DNA from: Bacillota bacterium
GTDB lineage: Bacteria; Bacillota; Sulfobacillia; RBS10-35; JAJYVN01
Direction: 5' to 3'
Assembly: GCA_021791815.1 (NCBI GenBank)
Contig: JAJYVV010000003.1
Coordinates: forward strand, 1-52,212
Length of the DNA: 52,212 nucleotides
Position numbers and translations under genes: made by a program
The notes under the pieces: generated by a model
Database searches by the model: none
Told to the model about the DNA's origin: nothing
What the model saw: the letters and a program-made list of their open reading frames with translations, nothing else
Part shown: positions 50,009 to 52,212 of the stretch, one piece after another
Layout: each line of letters starts with the position of its first letter
How positions within the stretch are numbered: position 1 is the stretch's first letter

Positions 50009-50691
50009 CGGTCACCGTGGCGTCGGGTGAACGCCTGGGGGAGGTGCGCCTGCGAGAGGACCCTTGCGTCTTCGCGCGGTTCGAGAAGGGCGCGTCGACG
50101 GGGTGGCTCCAGTACGTCGCGGGCGCGCTGTTCCAGGTGCACCGCACGTACTATGTCGCGGAGGTCGACTGGGACGGCCGGACGCTCCACGAGATCGAGG
50201 TCGAGTACTACGAGCCGGAGTTCCCGGACGCGCGGCTCTGGATGCAGTGGTATGTGGAACAGACGGACGAGGCTTGGCGGCTCGTGTGGTGGGGCCAGCG
50301 CTACCCGAACGCCACCGCGGAGCTCCGGCCCCAGGGACGGCTCATGCCGCGAGTACTCCGGCCCGGCGCGGCGTCGGGCGACCACGCCGTCGACGCCGAC
50401 ACCTACATCCTGGATAACGGCGGCGGCAAAAGGGTCCCCTGCCTCCGCCTCTGGGAGGGCCGCGGCGACGGCTTCCGGGAGTACTTCATCGATGGCCAGG
50501 GCGACTGCCTCTACGGCCGGTACTGGACGGCGTCCGGTGCGGCGCCCCCGGCCGGTCCCCAAGCGGACCAGGCCATGGAGCGCGAGGGCCGGCGCCACGT
50601 CCTGGCGTGGGAACAGATCCCCCACAGGATGATGTGGGCGGTGTGGGCGCGCGACCCGGAGACGGCCCGCAACGGCGACCCCGGGCGGTGA
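50005..50691 (+). CDS. Unrecognised protein, third gene of the sigma/anti-sigma operon
   Basis: The 228-residue product starts at ATG 50005 inside the anti-sigma stop, so all three genes are coupled. I do not recognise the family. It appears soluble and rich in aromatic and charged residues in alternating beta-like runs (TGWLQYVAGALFQVHRTYYVAEVDWDGRTLHEIEVEYYEPEF, LWMQWYVEQTDEAWRLVWWGQRY, GFREYFIDGQGDCLYGRYW). It has one cysteine in each of ILDNGGGKRVPCLRLW and DGQGDCLYG. It has no signal peptide or membrane helix. By position it should be a regulator or sensor of, or an effector for, the sigma system. Confidence 0.85.
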   Translation: MTVTVASGERLGEVRLREDPCVFARFEKGASTGWLQYVAGALFQVHRTYYVAEVDWDGRTLHEIEVEYYEPEFPDARLWMQWYVEQTDEAWRLVWWGQRYPNATAELRPQGRLMPRVLRPGAASGDHAVDADTYILDNGGGKRVPCLRLWEGRGDGFREYFIDGQGDCLYGRYWTASGAAPPAGPQADQAMEREGRRHVLAWEQIPHRMMWAVWARDPETARNGDPGR

Positions 50692-50697
50692 GACCCC

Positions 50698-50726
50698 GGG
50701 GGGAGGGCGCCGGGCGCCCTCCCCCC
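50698..50726. terminator. Operon terminator hairpin
   Basis: GGGGGGAGGGCGCC and GGCGCCCTCCCCCC are inverted around a single G, beginning 6 bases after the operon end. In RNA a shorter stem with a larger loop would form. Confidence 0.65.
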
Positions 50727-50807
50727 ACCCCCGCCCGAACATCATCCCGCGCAGCGGCCGTCGCCCCGGCGTCGGTCCCGCGCGGCGAACCCGACCGCGC
50801 CGAGTAG

Positions 50808-52212
50808 GTGCCTGCCACGGACACCGCCGCGGGCACCCGGCGCTGGTGGGCCCTGGGCGCGGTGATGCTCGCGGTCCTCGCCGCCCCCCTCGACGCCACG
50901 GTGCTGAGCGTGGCCCTGCCGACCCTCGCCACGGCGCTGCTCGCCACGGAGGCCCAGTTGCAGTGGTTTTCCTCCGGCTACCTGCTCGTCGTCACCGCCG
51001 CTGTCTCCTCGGCGACCGCTCGGGGCGGAAGGCGGTGCTGCAGGGCGCCTTGGCGCTGTTCGGCGCCGGTTCGGCGGCCTGGGCGCTTGCGCCGACGCCG
51101 GGGGCGTTGCTGGCCGCCCGGCTCGTGCTGGGTCTCGCGGGGGCCGGCGTCATCGCGATGGCCGTGTTCGCCCTCGCGGTGCTGTTCCCGCCGGACGAGC
51201 GGCCCAAGGCCGTCGGCGTCTGGGCCGCGGCCAACTTCGTCGCCGTGCCCGTCGGCCCCGTCCTCCGCGCTGGATCCTCATCCACCACCGGTGGGGCTGG
51301 GCCTTCCTGATCAACGTCCCGGTCGCGGTGCTCGGTCTCCTGGCCGTGCCGCTGCTGGTGCCCGAATCGCGGGCTCCCGTGCGGCCGGCCCTCGACGGCG
51401 CCGGGATCGCCGCCTCCACGGCCGGCCTGACGCGCGTCACCTACGGCCTGGTCGAGGCCGGTGTGGCCGGTTGGGGCTCGCCGCGCGCCGTCCTGGCGGT
51501 CCTGTTCCTGTTCTGCGTCTGGGAGCGCACGCTCAGCCGCCGACCGGGGGGCAACCCCTGGTCCCCCGGTCCTGTTCCGGTCCCGCTCGTTCACGTGGGG
51601 CGTCGTCCTCATGTCCGTGGCGGTGCTCGCCATGTTCGGCGCCCGGTTGATCCTGCCGCAATACTTCCAGGGGGTCCTCGACGAGGATGCCGCGGGCTCG
51701 GGCCTGCGGCTGCTGCCGATGGTCGGCGGGCTCATCGCCGGCGCGTTGCCGGCCAATCGCGTCGCCCGCGCCGCGGGCCGGGGAACGGCGGTGGCCGCCG
51801 GATGCGCCGTCCTCGCGGCGGGCGTCGCGCTGGGCGTCGGCCCCGGCCCGGCGACCGGGCCGGGGTTCGCCGCCGCGTCGGCGGCCCTGGCTGCGGTGCC
51901 GGAGGAGCGCGCGGGGGTGGCCTCGGCCGTCCTGCAGGCGTGCAAGAACCCGGGCGGGCCGTTTGGCAGCGCCATCCTCGGGAGCGTGCGGAACGCCGCC
52001 TACCGGGCGGGCCTCCCGGTGGCCGGCGGGCCGCCGCGGCCGCGGCCCGCGGGCGCGTCTTCGCCGCCGTGGCGACGGCGCGGCGCCTCGGGTCTCCAGC
52101 CCTGCGGGGCGGGGCCCACGTCGCCTTCGTGGTGGGACTCGACCGAGTCCTCTGGGCCAGGGCCGGAGTGGCGGCCGTGTTCCTATCCGGGCGGTCGCGC
52201 CGGCGGACCGGG
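50808..52212 (+). pseudogene. DHA2-type MFS transporter broken by several frameshifts, continues past window
   Basis: GTG 50808 starts a typical transporter N-terminus (LDATVLSVALPTL, WFSSGYLLVVTAAV). After that the sense moves between frames: LLGDRSGRKAVLQGALALFGAGSAA; then WAFLINVPVAVLGLLAVPLLVPESRAP; then LMSVAVLAMFGARLILPQYFQGVLDEDAAGSGLRLLPM and AVLQACKNPGGPFGSAILGSV; then RVFAAVATARRLGSPALRGGAHVAFVVGLDRV. At least four frame changes and a short loss in the loop 2-3 region are visible. The order of segments is normal, so this is a decayed relative of the intact exporter at 12328. Multiple assembly errors are the alternative explanation. Confidence 0.8.

Noticed and set aside
1-52212. tRNA or rRNA genes
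   Set aside because: I looked for T-loop and 16S/23S signature sequences on both strands and saw none; the GGTTCGCGTCC near 31259 belongs to the riboswitch.

Overview
The window is very GC-rich and gene-dense, with many GTG and TTG starts preceded by strong purine-rich ribosome binding sites. The best clue to the host is a cyclic-di-AMP (ydaO-type) riboswitch in front of a 3D-domain cell-wall protein. Lipoprotein signals, a PrsW-type protease and ECF sigma/zinc anti-sigma units fit the same picture. I infer a high-GC monoderm bacterium: a GC-rich Bacillota (Symbiobacterium/Thermaerobacter-like) first, an actinobacterium or Chloroflexota member second. There are no rRNA or tRNA genes, CRISPR array, phage structural genes or replication origin that I can see.

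Layout. 1-10.8 kb: end of a Gfo/Idh/MocA oxidoreductase; an ECF sigma factor overlapping a prolyl-oligopeptidase-like protein that has lost its catalytic residues; an Lhr-type helicase; and a D-threonine aldolase/D-serine dehydratase-like PLP enzyme with a RidA partner. 10.8-16.2 kb: an Asp-box lipoprotein, a TetR regulator with a DHA2 drug exporter, a zinc-ribbon protein and a PrsW-like protease. 16.4-20.4 kb: a broken methyltransferase, a TIM-barrel glycosidase-like protein, a sialidase-like propeller and a small membrane protein. 20.5-22.6 kb: a complete IS1634-type insertion sequence. 22.9-29.1 kb: a membrane protein, a divergent kinase-fold protein, then a carbohydrate-type cluster with a divergent Gfo/Idh/MocA gene facing a tightly coupled operon (oxidoreductase, sugar isomerase/epimerase-like TIM barrel, oxidoreductase, MOSC protein).

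29.2-35 kb: a beta-lactamase-fold serine hydrolase, the riboswitch-controlled 3D protein, an AbrB/PIN toxin-antitoxin pair with an 8-8-8 inverted-repeat operator, and a large Asp-box lipoprotein. 35-46.7 kb mixes intact genes (nucleotidyltransferase, Gfo/Idh/MocA, two alpha/beta hydrolases, EamA and SLC13-type transporters, GNAT) with decaying ones: a solute-binding protein split by one TGA, a truncated DinB, a formaldehyde dehydrogenase remnant, and a regulator/DUF6036 nucleotidyltransferase pair fused by a frameshift. 46.7-52.2 kb: a membrane-anchored PDZ plus retropepsin-like protein, an ECF sigma/anti-sigma/unknown operon, and a frameshifted MFS transporter running off the right edge.

How it fits together. 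Most units look independent (accessory carbon catabolism, envelope maintenance, signalling), and many of the genes are visibly eroding. The least conventional items are the sigma factor coupled to a pseudo-peptidase, the PDZ-retropepsin membrane protein, the fused regulator-nucleotidyltransferase, and the ECF operon ending in an unrecognised protein.
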